A stretch of DNA of 64,000 bases from Paragorgia papillata (lineage: Eukaryota; Cnidaria; Anthozoa; Scleralcyonacea; Coralliidae): NCBI GenBank assembly GCA_035771165.1, contig JAWNZC010000351.1:10372501-10436500 (forward strand), read 5' to 3'. The translations under genes were made by a program, and so were the position numbers. The notes under the pieces are model-generated. The model saw only the letters and a program-made list of their open reading frames with translations, was not told where the DNA came from and searched no databases. This document shows, piece by piece, positions 13,501 through 22,080 of this stretch (positions within the stretch are counted from its first letter, which is position 1; each line of letters starts with the position of its first letter).

Positions 13501-16345
13501 AGTATGACTTCAAATGATGTGGGTAAAGAAAAAATATACAAACTCTTCCAATTGTATTTTGGGAATAATTGCCATCTAACGTGTGTTCGTAAGTTCGTTA
13601 ATACAAATAATACGGGAATTATAGCAGTTTCAGCAACAGAAATAATCAAGTAAATACAAATCACCAACAAACCACTTGCGAGCATCACTCCAGACTTCAC
13701 TTCAAACGACGATTAAAAACCGTGTTTGTCGTCTACAACGATTGTACCTTCTTCAACATGTTGCCAAAGGGCAGGTTAAAAGCCCATATCATGTTTCATG
13801 TCAACACATTAGCTTCTAGCGACGGGAAAACCTCTCGTTTCTATCAAGTGCTGTGAATTCCTTATGTATCACCTTTCAATGTTTACGAAGCGATGAACTC
13901 TCCGCATCACGTGATTTTTTCCCCTTTGATCCCCGACATCATTTGCCGCCCCCTTTGAAGATTGCCGGTGAACAAAAGCATTCTTCTTGCAAAACAAAGA
14001 TGATGAATAATTTCTAGTCCCAAGAGTAATCTGAACACCGTCCTCGCTCTGTATACAACGCCACTCAAAGCATTTTCACGTCTTCAGGACGACGTTGACT
14101 CGTGGGGTGATGAGAACTGTTGTCTGAGATTGCTTAACACAGCCACTGCAACCGTTTTAACACTTTGAAAATTATAAAACAAGCTTCAAGTATTGAATAC
14201 AGTAGTCAGTTAACCGTGACATCTTTTTAATGCTAAAATTTGAATTGCTTTTTAACCGCCGTCGTCGTCCTAGCATCTTAAGGTCTCTATTAGCTATCTG
14301 CAACATGGTGTTTAGGAACTAAAATGTCATTGTAATGTTAATGGTTGCGCTCCTCTTGCGCCCCAACATTAGAAGTAAAAACTAGGTCCGCAAGGCGTAC
14401 ATATGGTATCCGCTTGCTTGTGCGAGTCACTTATAAAACTAAGTTATCCAGAATATGGAATAATATTTAAATGCTTTAGCTTACAGCACCGAATCAAAAA
14501 CCTAAAAATTTTAACACACGCAAGGCGCTGTTATACGGGGCAATTGTTTTGAAACGCAATGATGCATGCTTCAAAGTGCATGCTTCAGGAAAAATCGCCT
14601 CGTGTGGCGGGCCTAGTATGTAATATAGTTATATTTTAGCCTTCCTGATAACTTACATCATACATCAGATTTAGCAACATTTGGAAAAAAAAACATTGCG
14701 TTGCAAGTTGCAAAACAAATTGCCTCGTGCAACAAATTTCCTTATATAGAACGTTCCAAATCAGATACCACGAAACTTAATATTTTTTTTCAATATTCTT
14801 TGACTTTATGCTGTTTGTGCTGGTAGTCCTGGACTAGAGTGGAAAAGTTGTTACGAAATTATGGAATGTGTTTTACTGTATGGCAACGTATCGATCAAAC
14901 GGCAAGTTATTAACACGTCCTTGGAACATGCATTAGTGTTTATATATTATTAATTTATTATCGAGTCGGTTTTCTTTGTTCTTCCGAGGTCTTTATATCG
15001 CATAAAGACCTTGAATACTAATTAGATACGAAATGAAGAAAAAAAACAAGGAAAATCTTTGTCCAAGGTGGAAAAAAAAGACAAAACTTTGTTGGAAAAC
15101 CTCCTCAATAATAAATTAAGTCAGATAAATCCCTCGAACGTCGGGATGTATGCGATATAAAGCCCTTGGACGCTGCGCGTCCTCGGGTCTTTATATAGCA
15201 TACATCCCTCGTTCTCGGGATTTATCTATTACTTATTTAATGAATGTATTTAACAGGTGTAAACGTGCAACGGAACAAACACCAAACGCACAGTTTCAAG
15301 TGATTTTGTTAAACAAACTTACATTTTGCTGTGTGTGAAAATGCTCTATCCCGGTTATGACGTCAAACATCACATTTATATATCAAATTGAAATTTCTCG
15401 ACAACGAAATAATATATGAGAAAGTTGTAAATTAGACAGTTTCCGAGTGGAAAATTATTTTGATTCAAGGTAACACGCGATCTAAACTACATCGAGATAA
15501 CTACAAACTAGGTCTTTGTCTGGAATAATTTTCCAACAGAGGCAAAAAAGGCAACAACCCTAAATCAATTTAAACATATAGTTGCCAGTTTACCTACTGA
15601 CGTGGAGACATGCTGACTGACTAAAATATTATGTACGTGGATTTTAGATTTTCTTACATTAATTTAAATTAGTCGTCGTGTTTTTTATTTAATTAGGTTA
15701 ATTTAGTTAAGTTTTAAATTATTAGTTAGCTTTGTATTTATGTATTTAGGATAACTGACTTATTTTGTAAATATACGCCCCTCCTGGAAATCAACAGTAG
15801 AATCGTTGTAGAGGTTAGCGTATTTAAATAAAGTGTATGTATGTATGTATGTATGTATTTATAAAACTCTATACTTTAAATATATTGATGTGTGAATAAC
15901 GATTTTTTAGGTTTTTGAAAGCTAAAATGATACGTTCAGCGTTAAACCTTGAATGTATCCCCCCCGCCCGGCTCTGGAAAGTTATAGTGATATATACTTA
16001 CGTCTCGACAGTGTTGAGTCCAAGTGCCTTTAGTTTTAACAGCCTGTCTTCCCAGTACTCAGGAACGACTCGAAAATAGTGGATGGCTCCGCTTAGGATG
16101 GTAAACGGTTTGTTATCTAGCGTAAAATGCGCTCCCTCCGCCTTCAAACCAGATCTTGATGTCGGCATTGTCGTCATCGTATCCTGTGGCCAAGCGGTGA
16201 ACTTCAGTATTAGCTGGTATGAAAGCAATACTATAGCAAACATTAGAACACAACACACACATGTTTTAAGCACAGTCACAGGCACTGGCATACACCAGCG
16301 AATGATCCGGCTGTTGTTAAAAGTGAATCTTGTTGTCAACTGCAT
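558..16345 (-). CDS. Beta-galactosidase-like (GLB1L-type, glycoside hydrolase family 35), exons 1-5, 3' end off window
   Basis: GH35 enzymes hydrolyse terminal beta-galactosides; GLB1-like members act in the secretory/lysosomal system or at the cell surface. I assembled the gene by reading the minus strand. Exon 1 is 16002-16345, exon 2 5657-5725, exon 3 4665-4760, exon 4 2980-3088 and exon 5 558-650. Every border has AG/GT signals, and the phases (2,2,2,0,0) join without a stop. Family motifs appear in order: [62 protein letters not shown], and [13 protein letters not shown], which carries the acid/base glutamate of the family. The nucleophile region and C-terminal beta domains would lie left of base 1. 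Intron 1 is about 10.3 kb, and introns 1 and 3 are filled with transposons. The family call is very secure; lysosomal versus cell-surface location is not known. Confidence 0.9.
1102..1726. mobile_element. MITE-like element with ~85-bp terminal inverted repeats
   Basis: The left end (gaactcgatgtaagtt..., 1102-1185) is the reverse complement of the right end (1637-1726) apart from scattered mismatches and a small gap. The core shared block is gatacctggaacgctaac. The 450-base interior has no recognisable coding. It sits in an intron of the beta-galactosidase gene. Confidence 0.7.
2436..2560. repeat. Dispersed repeat C (gcatttcctgcattttg type), copy 1
   Basis: It shares the block around 'aaaatggcatttcctgcatt' with copies near 7575-7850, 12950-13025, 19365-19500, 27085-27180 and 32893-32975. 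Several of those also carry a gggggagcatgccccc-like palindromic core. Confidence 0.45.
2845..2876 (+). repeat. Poly-G tract, 32 consecutive G
   Basis: An unbroken run of 32 G followed by AGGGGGGAG. The length should be treated as approximate because assemblers rarely resolve such runs. Confidence 0.9.
2980..3088 (-). CDS. GLB1L-like exon 4
   Basis: This 109-base exon has acceptor ATTTTAG (ending at 3089) and donor GTATAT (from 2979). It encodes [18 protein letters not shown] then [19 protein letters not shown], matching the GH35 segment after the GGLPSWL motif. It ends in phase 0, as exon 5 requires. A pentanucleotide tail and a LINE lie only about 50 bases upstream of its acceptor. Confidence 0.88.
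3141..4565 (-). mobile_element. 5'-truncated non-LTR retrotransposon (CR1/L2-like) with (GAATT)n tail
   Basis: On the minus strand this encodes the back half of a reverse transcriptase. The order is [16 protein letters not shown], then [14 protein letters not shown], the catalytic FADDTQLY box, the thumb region and a C-terminal [13 protein letters not shown] block. The frame shifts near 4075 and 3580, and the endonuclease end is missing. The 3' UTR ends in a pentanucleotide (GAATT)n tail at 3141-3195, typical of CR1/L2-type elements. It lies in intron 3 of the beta-galactosidase gene, on the same strand. Confidence 0.85.
4010..4522 (-). pseudogene. Reverse transcriptase fragment of the LINE (palm domain)
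   Basis: A 170-residue open frame covering RT motifs: [13 protein letters not shown] (residues about 19-31, first catalytic Asp), [10 protein letters not shown] (about residues 79-88) and [10 protein letters not shown] (second and third Asp). A one-base shift near 4075 moves the reading into the next frame (3576-4070), which continues with the thumb. A third frame at 3283-3579 supplies the C-terminus, including [13 protein letters not shown]. It is a dead copy; reverse transcription would need another element. Confidence 0.85.
4665..4760 (-). CDS. GLB1L-like exon 3
   Basis: This 96-base exon has acceptor ATTATAG (ending at 4761) and donor GTGGGT (from 4664). It encodes [15 protein letters not shown] then [16 protein letters not shown], a hallmark GH35 block. 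Its first 47 bases and its acceptor also lie in a tandem copy about 195 bases upstream (bases 4909-4955), so a decoy acceptor precedes the real one. Confidence 0.9.
   Translation of the reverse strand, partial: EVHRDCPKVRFVCDCPSWSLYLCRVGIWRTS
4714..5108. repeat. Tandem duplication, 195-bp unit, including part of exon 3
   Basis: Bases 4714-4908 and 4909-5108 are nearly identical; the second copy has one extra aattc. The unit contains the splice acceptor and first 47 bases of beta-galactosidase exon 3. Only the proximal copy continues into the complete exon. Confidence 0.85.
5165..5345. repeat. Dispersed repeat B, copy 2
   Basis: It matches 436-551 (gtggtgaaacaatac, agagctaaattcccatagga) and adds a direct duplication of ggtacaccaatatggccgcc around 5260-5310. 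It is intronic. Confidence 0.5.
5657..5725 (-). CDS. GLB1L-like exon 2
   Basis: This 69-base exon has acceptor TTTTAG (ending at 5726) and donor GTAACT (from 5656). It completes the split Thr codon, then encodes [18 protein letters not shown] and IADI, ending with AG of an Arg codon. The WNLHEP motif is diagnostic of GH35 beta-galactosidases. A frame in the same stretch starting at 5723 is an out-of-phase shadow. Confidence 0.9.
6021..6153. mobile_element. Hairpin MITE D, copy 1 (ggctacgtccacacgtata ends)
   Basis: A left arm of about 50 bases is the reverse complement of the right arm. A second copy lies at 53805-53941, and a partial one is near 55675-55710. Confidence 0.8.
6730..7265 (+). 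pseudogene. Truncated N-terminal exon of a MULE-like transposase-related protein
   Basis: The frame starts with [18 protein letters not shown] and runs about 180 residues. It has a basic N-terminus, then [15 protein letters not shown], two CxxC pairs (ICSSCHQP and FLKCSSCMV) and a glycine-rich [10 protein letters not shown]. This layout matches the zinc-binding N-terminal part of the 'Mutator-like transposase domain' proteins common in invertebrate genomes. From about 7265 the frame runs into the 3' end of an unrelated LINE, so the remaining transposase is lost. It lies inside beta-galactosidase intron 1 on the opposite strand. The family call rests on motif memory, so confidence is moderate. 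Confidence 0.5.
7265..7523 (+). mobile_element. LINE 3' end with (AAT)n tail
   Basis: A 3' UTR-like stretch contains ctccagggaagagcac and ctaaataaagtc, followed by an (AAT)n tail at about 7488-7523. It interrupts the MULE-like exon, so it inserted later. No RT coding remains. Confidence 0.6.
7575..7850. repeat. Dispersed repeat C, long copy
   Basis: It begins with gccagtggcggatccagg and contains gcaggaaatagcatttcag and gggggagcatacccccgc, ending near aggtgtcaaccccctc. It shares both outer and core blocks with 19365-19735 and 27085-27235. Confidence 0.5.
7851..9300. other. No recognised gene
   Basis: AT-rich intronic sequence. A 142-codon frame at 8670-9098 has no family features, is dominated by Lys/Asn/Ile, and is not called. 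Confidence 0.4.
9379..10065. repeat. Element bounded by acaagacgcctggtcagg inverted ends
   Basis: The block aagacgcctggtcaggcgtt plus cactcggg (9379-9408) is inverted at 10035-10065. The same end sequence recurs at 49028-49055. The motif tagactcgtctacca with gtagcccgagtaa occurs at 10470-10502 and again near 50106-50150, so these are ends of one dispersed family. There is no coding evidence inside. Confidence 0.45.
10833..11417 (+). pseudogene. THAP-domain protein fragment, two exons
   Basis: Exon A (10833-11018) reads [20 protein letters not shown], then [18 protein letters not shown] and [10 protein letters not shown]. This is a THAP zinc finger (C2CH: two Cys at the start, then CxxH), a DNA-binding fold found in P-element-type transposases and cellular regulators. 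A donor GTGAGT at 11019 and acceptor TTTCTAG at 11141 remove a 123-base intron in phase 0. Exon B (11142-11417) adds [14 protein letters not shown] and an acidic tail ending in TAG. No start codon precedes the first Cys: an in-frame TAA sits immediately upstream, so the 5' end is lost or lies in an exon I cannot find. It lies inside beta-galactosidase intron 1, on the opposite strand. Confidence 0.65.
11895..12236 (+). mobile_element. tRNA-derived SINE with (AAGT)n tail
   Basis: A tRNA-like head has an A-box-like aatggtcagagcattgcac and a B-box gtgggttcaattcc about 35 bases later, as RNA polymerase III promoters do. A 3' body follows and then an (AAGT)n repeat at about 12179-12236. Confidence 0.65.
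12512..12825. repeat. Fold-back with ~97-bp arms
   Basis: Bases 12512-12608 are the near-exact reverse complement of 12730-12825, separated by about 120 bases. An apparent ORF at 12625-12876 is only the arm read backwards. Confidence 0.8.
13026..14950. other. No gene recognised (beta-galactosidase intron 1)
   Basis: I see AT-rich sequence and decayed repeats. One fragment near 14520-14730 carries repeated ttgcctcgtg blocks, which look like remnants of a MITE. I see no exon here. Confidence 0.4.
14952..15234. repeat. Dispersed repeat E, copy 1
   Basis: This 283-base block recurs at 53050-53317 with about 93% identity by eye. Shared landmarks are gagtcggttttctttgttct, aaaacctcctcaataataaa and gatgtatgcgatataaagcc. 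Confidence 0.8.
15500..15865 (+). mobile_element. 5'-truncated LINE 3' end with (TATG)n tail
   Basis: It contains a short C-terminal RT-ORF remnant (residues [15 protein letters not shown] then stop). A 3' UTR follows, with cccctcctggaaatcaac and aaataaagt, and then (GTAT)n at 15836-15858. Confidence 0.6.
16002..16345 (-). CDS. GLB1L-like exon 1 (membrane anchor and start of GH35 domain)
   Basis: The first ATG is at 16345. The frame stays open upstream to 16414, but only from a TTG, so I chose the ATG. The exon encodes 114 residues plus two bases. A hydrophobic stretch at about residues 25-50 ([19 protein letters not shown]) looks like a signal anchor or uncleaved signal peptide. After a short linker comes the GH35 start, with [19 protein letters not shown] and the ending LGLNTVET. 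The donor is GTAAGTA, read on the minus strand at 16001-15995, and splits the codon after AC. Exon 2 supplies the A, giving Thr-Tyr as the family expects. Confidence 0.88.
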
Positions 16346-16461
16346 ATTAAACAAAGTGAATAATACAAAGAGTAATGCATAAATTTTACAAATTGTATTT
16401 AATTGTCCTGACAAACCCCCATGCCAAGAGAGCTCTCAAGGGTATTGGAATTTGAAATTAA

Positions 16462-16642
16462 GGCCCTGTTTACATGAAGCGGTTGACAGTAAGTCAATCC
16501 ACTCAACTTCTTGGATTGACTTCAGCCATTCGTTTCGATCAGATCGAAAACTTTCAATCTTCTTCATGTAAACACAACAAGGAGAAACAACATGTGAGAT
16601 TTGACTTGAACGGCACTCAATCCACTTCATGTAAACAGGGCC
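16462..16642. mobile_element. MITE with ggccctgtttacatgaag ends and TAA duplication
   Basis: The terminal inverted repeats (ggccctgtttacatgaag and its complement) are flanked on both sides by TAA (16459-16461 and 16643-16645). A 3-bp TAA/TWA duplication is typical of PIF/Harbinger-type MITEs. It lies just upstream of the beta-galactosidase start. Confidence 0.85.
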
Positions 16643-17280
16643 TAACTCCAAGAACGGTTAATCCAAGAATGGCCTGCGCAAGTTGGCTGAATGGGTATTT
16701 AGTTTCAAGCTAGGTAGGGGGAAATGCGGGGAATTCGAATAGAAAAGCCGTGAAAGCGCACCGTTTTGGCCAAAAGGTACGAGAATCTTAATTAAAATTA
16801 AAATTTAAATGCGCAGTTTCTGCCAAAACGTCGACTAAAGGTCAAAAAATGTATTCTATAGTCAAGAATCCTTTTTCAGTATAGTCGAGAATTTTATGTA
16901 ATATTTAAAACACTGACAGCAGTGTTTTATTATCAATTTTAAATATTTGAGCGCGCAGCAGGATTCATTCAGTTGCAAATTGGGATGACAATTTAAATAA
17001 AATTTTATTTTCATTAATATCTGCGTTCACCTTACTTACCATTTTGGAAGGTTAGGTGCAAGCTGTAGACCGAAAACTAGTATTCTTTATATAATATTCT
17101 ATATGTTCATTAGTATTGTTTATATAGAATTCTATGTTCATTAGCCATGCAGGCTGCAATGCAGGTATATATAAAATCACTGATATTGTACTTATTTCCT
17201 TTGTGTTTTTTCGTAAATTACTAACTATAGTTTTTCCGTATGTTTTTGCTGTACAAGCTATTCACACTGCATAAATTAGA

Positions 17281-17411
17281 GCATCGACAATAGTAAATTG
17301 TCTGCAGTGTGTTCAAGTACAGCGACTCCGACAACATGTACACCGACAACATGTACATGTTGTCGGAGTCGCTGTACTTGGACACACTGACATTTACTAT
17401 TGTCGATGCTC
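17281..17411. repeat. Long hairpin, ~55-bp arms
   Basis: Bases 17281-17335 (agcatcgacaatag... tgtcgg) pair with 17350-17411. A short inner duplication, cgacaacatgtacac, sits at the tip. Both overlapping ORFs are hairpin artefacts. Confidence 0.75.
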
Positions 17412-18265
17412 GTGCTTCTATGCTGCACCCTAAAGCCTTCGCCTCGCCAGGAGCCTTCGCCAGTACTTTACAGCAAGACAAGCCTTTATATGGCCTTCTA
17501 AACAATGTCAACTACAGTTTACTTATATATTGATGGTTGTTGGGTTTTATCAGACACCTGAAGCGTGTCAAATATTTCCGAGTTGTCCCTGCCGAGGTAT
17601 TTTTTTCTCTTATTCTTCTAATCTTCTTTCCTTTCTTCCTGTTAACAACTAGATTAATATCTTGTCGGGCTCACGGCTGATCGACCAAAATCGATGCTTA
17701 CTGACTATGGTAGTCCGATATTTTTTTGAACAGACTTGTGCATGGTGAAATAATTTCCACCGCGACATCAGAGTAGCCTGCGCCGCAGACGTCTAAACCC
17801 CTGCATCAGAGTCGTTTCGCTACACACATAAGCGCTCTCGTATCTACAAGCACACTGTACACCAGGCGAGAATATTTGGGAAGAATATTAGTTCCGATAA
17901 CTATGATTATATGCAGAGTGAATATTGTAAAAACAGTCTATAAAAACAGTCTATTCAGGCTGCAATATATATGCGGTCAAACTACTACCCAAACATTTGG
18001 CACGAATATCGGACATGGACACATGGTGAGAACAGTCTAAAAATACACAGAGACAAAATACAATGATTACTGAGATGTAGGGATTGACAGTTGAAGTCTA
18101 GACAAGATGGGTTGTTGTCGAAGATTGAGTCGCGGTGTCAAGCATATGTAAATTATATTATTTTATTTTCTCGTATTAAAAGTAATTGTTTATATTACGA
18201 CGACGTAGTAGTAGAGGACAATTTCGTCACAGGCATCACTATCACGATAAACCTTCAAATAATAC
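17412..18265. other. No recognised gene
   Basis: AT-rich intergenic sequence upstream of the beta-galactosidase gene. Nothing coding is recognised. Confidence 0.4.
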
Positions 18266-18269
18266 TGGG

Positions 18270-18352
18270 CTGCATCGCACAGCCGGCGCTGGGTGATCGG
18301 GGAAGGGGAGCGCCTGCAGGCGCCTATTGTTATTTTTCGTGCCGCCCCCTAA
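18270..18352. repeat. Dispersed repeat F (agccggcgctggg type), copy 1
   Basis: It shares actgcgtagccggcgctggg-like sequence and a gaaggggagc block with 34935-35035. It appears to be a short dispersed repeat. Confidence 0.4.
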
Positions 18353-18669
18353 TTAAAACTGTATAAATAGCTTAATTAATTTGGAAGTTGATCGAATATT
18401 TACTCCAAGGACGTATTCAAATTTTTATCTAGAATTAACTAAAATAGTAGTTATGAATGAGTATGTGTATCAAAGTGCATTATTGATTCAGGAATTTGGG
18501 TGGTACATGTGCTGTGACGCTGTGTGAGCGTCTGACAACATTACTTATATTATTCTGCTGTTATATGTTGTCTGGTTCACAGTTACAGCGTTCACTGCAA
18601 AATCTTTTAAATAATTAAACAATTTATGTTGAGTGGGCTACAGAAAGCTCAGACATATCGTTATAGTCG

Positions 18670-18920
18670 TTACTACCATTTGCGATCAACCGTTAGGCGT
18701 GAGAGTTAAAACGCGTTTGTTTACGTTTCAAACGTGCAAGTTTAACTGGAAAATTTTGACGTTTTAACAATAGCTTGATGAATCACACGCCATTTTTTGA
18801 CAGGTTGATTGATTGGGGTATTGTTGAAACGTGAAATTTTCCAGTTAAACGTGCACGTTTGAAACGTAAACAAACGCGTTTTAACTCTCACGCCTAACGG
18901 TTGATCGCAAATGGTAGTAA
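18670..18920. mobile_element. Hairpin MITE, ~95-bp arms
   Basis: The left arm, starting ttactaccatttgcgatcaa, is matched by its reverse complement ending at 18920. The loop is about 60 bases. A second MITE abuts it directly. Confidence 0.85.
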
Positions 18921-18998
18921 GGCCTGGCCAAACGCTTTCAACATCATTCAACATTGTTGAACGATGTTGAATAATGTTGAAAGCACGAGTGGCCAAAT
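18921..18998. mobile_element. Palindromic MITE G (ggcctggccaaacgc), copy 1
   Basis: A short element with stacked inverted ttcaacat/atgttgaa blocks and tggcca at both ends. A related truncated copy is at 54113-54175. Confidence 0.65.
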
Positions 18999-19359
18999 GA
19001 ATTCAGCACAGAATAAAGAACTGAGCAGAAGGGCCACTCAGGTCGGAACCTTTGAAGTTTTTGCTCCCGCGCTGGTTCCGAAAACCACTTCCGGAAAATC
19101 TCGCATCCAGTAAACCTCAGCCAGGTCAACAGGAGTGCAATGGCGAAATACGGAGTTGGATCACTAAAATCGATATATTTCAAAAACTAGTCGCTCGATT
19201 TTTACGCTACAACCAGTAATAATAGAGGAAAGGTAGATGACAATATTTTTCCATTTAGTAGGTATCGGAAACATTTGAAAGTGAAAATTTACGGATTAAA
19301 ACGAACTCGAACCGCCATTGTGTGAAGCTATTTAAAGCATTACCGTCTACTTTAAACTT

Positions 19360-19735
19360 GCATTTTGGGGGGGCAAAATACGTTACGTTATTTGTGATGA
19401 CACATTTGTAGGGGGGTCCGGGGGCATGCTACCCCGGAAAAATTTTGAATTTTGGGTCTCTGATACGGCATTTCCTGCATTTTGAGGGCACTTGGAGCAA
19501 AATTAATTCAGTGGGAGACATCAATTCTATTTTAGTTTGTAGAACCTTATGTCAGAACAAAGTTCAGTAGATGCGCAAGTTACGCAACGCAGTCCGCTAA
19601 CAAATTTTAACACCCCCCCCCCCCCAGCAATTTCTCATCGGATTTGGACGAATCTAAAAACCCACTCTGAAAAACATTGGAGGGGCGGCCGCCCCCCCTC
19701 GCCCCCCCCCCCCCCTTGCCGGCGCCACTGGTTAT
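19360..19735. repeat. Dispersed repeat C/H with C-rich tracts
   Basis: It contains ggcatttcctgcattttg, a gggggtccgggggcatg block, and later aggggcggccgcccccc and ccggcgccactgg. The last block is the complement of the agtggcg... type end seen at 7579 and 26876. Confidence 0.5.
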
Positions 19736-20033
19736 TTCTTGAATGGGATGAGTAATTTTGAAGAACGAAGCAATTCTATTAGTTGACGTTTTACAAGTAA
19801 TACTTGAAAATAAGGCCAGCTGTTGTTTTATTTCATAGGGATGCAACAAGTCAACAACATATATTTTTTTCATAACTCATGTTTAAATTACTGCTTGGTG
19901 TCACCACCTTTGAGTTTGCTGTCATGTTGTTTGACATCAGTGTAATGTATGTTTTAATAACCAATTCTGCAGTTAAAAAACTGAATTACAATGGATTTAC
20001 AATGAATGAATATACAAAATTTCTATTAGAATA

Positions 20034-20140
<107 letters not shown>

Positions 20141-20141
20141 A

Positions 20142-21426
20142 TAGGCTTGGGCGGTTTACCGGTTTTTTTCGGTTTTATTATCCAAAACCGGTTTTTCGGT
20201 TTGGCTTTTAGAAAAACCGGAAAACCGTCATTAAATAATTATTTACTATCATCGCCGTAATTTGACCCTTTGACCTTGATTTACGATACTTGACACTCAA
20301 ACGAACAGAATATTTAGCGGTAAAATTGCGCACTTAACCAATCACGCGGTGCGCATTTTACGATGTCAATTTCATGCCACACGTTGACGCTGCACGCAAA
20401 TAGTCATGGCTGCTATAAACGCCACTACAAAACTGCATACTTGACCGAGGAGGAATGCAGAAATGCCGCGGACAAAATAAAGGATGAGATGATGGCGTTC
20501 GAAGTAGAATGGGCACTGGCAGGTGATACTGCTGATGAAGCTCATCGAAACGAAGATCCTAACGCATCAGACAACGATGAGAACGTCAACGACCAACCAG
20601 CAGCAAAGAAAACGAAAAAATCACTTGCAAAACTTCTGGGGCAAGTGAAAAAAACGTCAACGTCAGCTAACGCAACTACTCCTGCTGCTCGGATCGATCT
20701 TGAGATGTCCCGGTACGTCTCTGCACCTGAAATTGAGGTGGATGCAGACCCTCTGCAATGGTGGAGTATGCATGCTGGTGTATATCCATCGTTGGCCAAA
20801 CTCGCACGCAAATACTTGTGTGTTTGTGGTACAAGCTCTGCATCCGAACGACTTTTCAGTGTCGCTGGTAACATTGTTACGGCCAAGCGGTCCCTACTGA
20901 AGCCACACAAGGTTGACATGTTGGTTTTCTTGGGCAAAAACCTATGAATTTTTTACTGGTGAAACATTTCTGAGGTTTCTTACTTTCTGGACAATTATAA
21001 TGTGTAAACTGTAATGTGTGGTTTTGTATATTATATATAGTTTTATTAGTTTATATTAAAGATTTAAAGTTTAGTTTTCGTTTTCGTTCGTATTTTCCCA
21101 ACATTTTGCAGCGATTTATGCGGTTGTTATGCACTGCAGACAGTCAAATTATAACGTAAAGTGATATTAAAGTCCTTGACTTCATTCAGTTCAAAACTGA
21201 AATCGTGCTGAGGTAAAAGTTCACACAATTTGCGATTTAGCGTGTACGATTCGTATTCTGAGGTCAAAAAAATTGCTGACGCAGCCACAAAGGGCTTGAC
21301 AAAGCCCACAATTCCTCTTCATTTAGTTTAAGCAAATTTTAAAGAAAAAAACCGGTTTTACGGTTTTACCGGTTTTGAATCGGACGGTTTTTCGGTTTTT
21401 ATTTTAAGCAAAACCGCCCAAGCCTA
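20142..21426 (+). mobile_element. Internally deleted hAT transposon with intact ends
   Basis: The terminal inverted repeats are taggcttgggcggttt (20142) and its reverse complement ending at 21426. They are flanked by a perfect 8-bp duplication, atataaaa, at 20134-20141 and 21427-21434. Eight-base duplications are the hallmark of hAT transposition. Sub-terminal ccggtttt/aaaaccgg repeats line both ends and could bind transposase. At 1285 bp it is too short for a full transposase. Confidence 0.92.
20363..20947 (+). pseudogene. hAT transposase remnant with C-terminal dimerisation domain
   Basis: This 194-residue frame lies inside the hAT element. Residues about 125-190 carry the hAT C-terminal dimerisation signature: DPLQWW, YPSLAKLARKYLCV, then SSASERLFSVAGN and a final LKPHKVDMLVFL. 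Upstream are a short segment resembling zinc-finger-BED transposase sequence, an acidic stretch and a KKTKK basic run. The DDE catalytic core is absent, consistent with an internal deletion. Full hAT transposases are typically 600-700 residues. The frame is intact, so a dimerisation-only protein could be made, which might act as an inhibitor; that is speculation. Confidence 0.88.
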
Positions 21427-21654
21427 ATATAAAATACAATTTGGACAAGGGAATTGTTTTAGCAAAACTCTCAGTTGATGAATTAGCAATAAACAAGTAT
21501 GATTTAATTTGTTTGTTTTTTTTGTTATACGAGCCATGGGGGGTTTGGGTTGGGGTTGGGGTTGGGGGTGGGGGGTTGAGAATTAGTTCTTTAAAATTAA
21601 CAATTATTGTTAATTGTAGGCCACTGCACACTTACTGATTATTGGTAATTCTAG

Positions 21655-21815
21655 ATAATAATAATAATAATATACATTTATATAGCGCTATTTCTAAGAG
21701 GTATCCAATAGCATTTCGATATTTCATTGGCTGATGAACACAGTGAACTCTATATAACTCTTCTTCCGGATCACAAGAATCCTGTGATGTCGTTGAACGG
21801 ATTATCCCGGACCCT
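21655..21815 (-). repeat. LINE 3'-end relic and MITE I fragment
   Basis: Bases 21655-21690 (complement reads gcgctatataaatgtatatt) resemble a common LINE 3' end with an (AAT)n tail. Bases 21714-21815 match, inverted, the element at 58909-59060 (ggattatcccgg, ttcattggctgatgaacac). Confidence 0.55.
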
Positions 21816-22080
21816 CAAACATGACATTCGTAGATAATTACATGAAGTACTCAACTCAGTGTAAACCGTTAGAAACAACATGGCAGAAAACCAAGCGATT
21901 CGGCGAGGATATCTCTTCGGATTTCTTCTATTTCTTCTAAAAACGTTTTGTTTTGGGTACAAGTAATGAAGAAGAAGCAAGAAAAGCTTACAATCTTGAA
22001 TAAGGTATCAGTATATATTTTTCTAAATGGAGATGTAAACATTAGTTTCGTACATGTGCAGAATGGACTGGAGGGCACCT

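Noticed and set aside
20542..20937. 131-codon minus-strand ORF opposite the hAT remnant
   Set aside because: Antisense shadow of the conserved hAT dimerisation domain.
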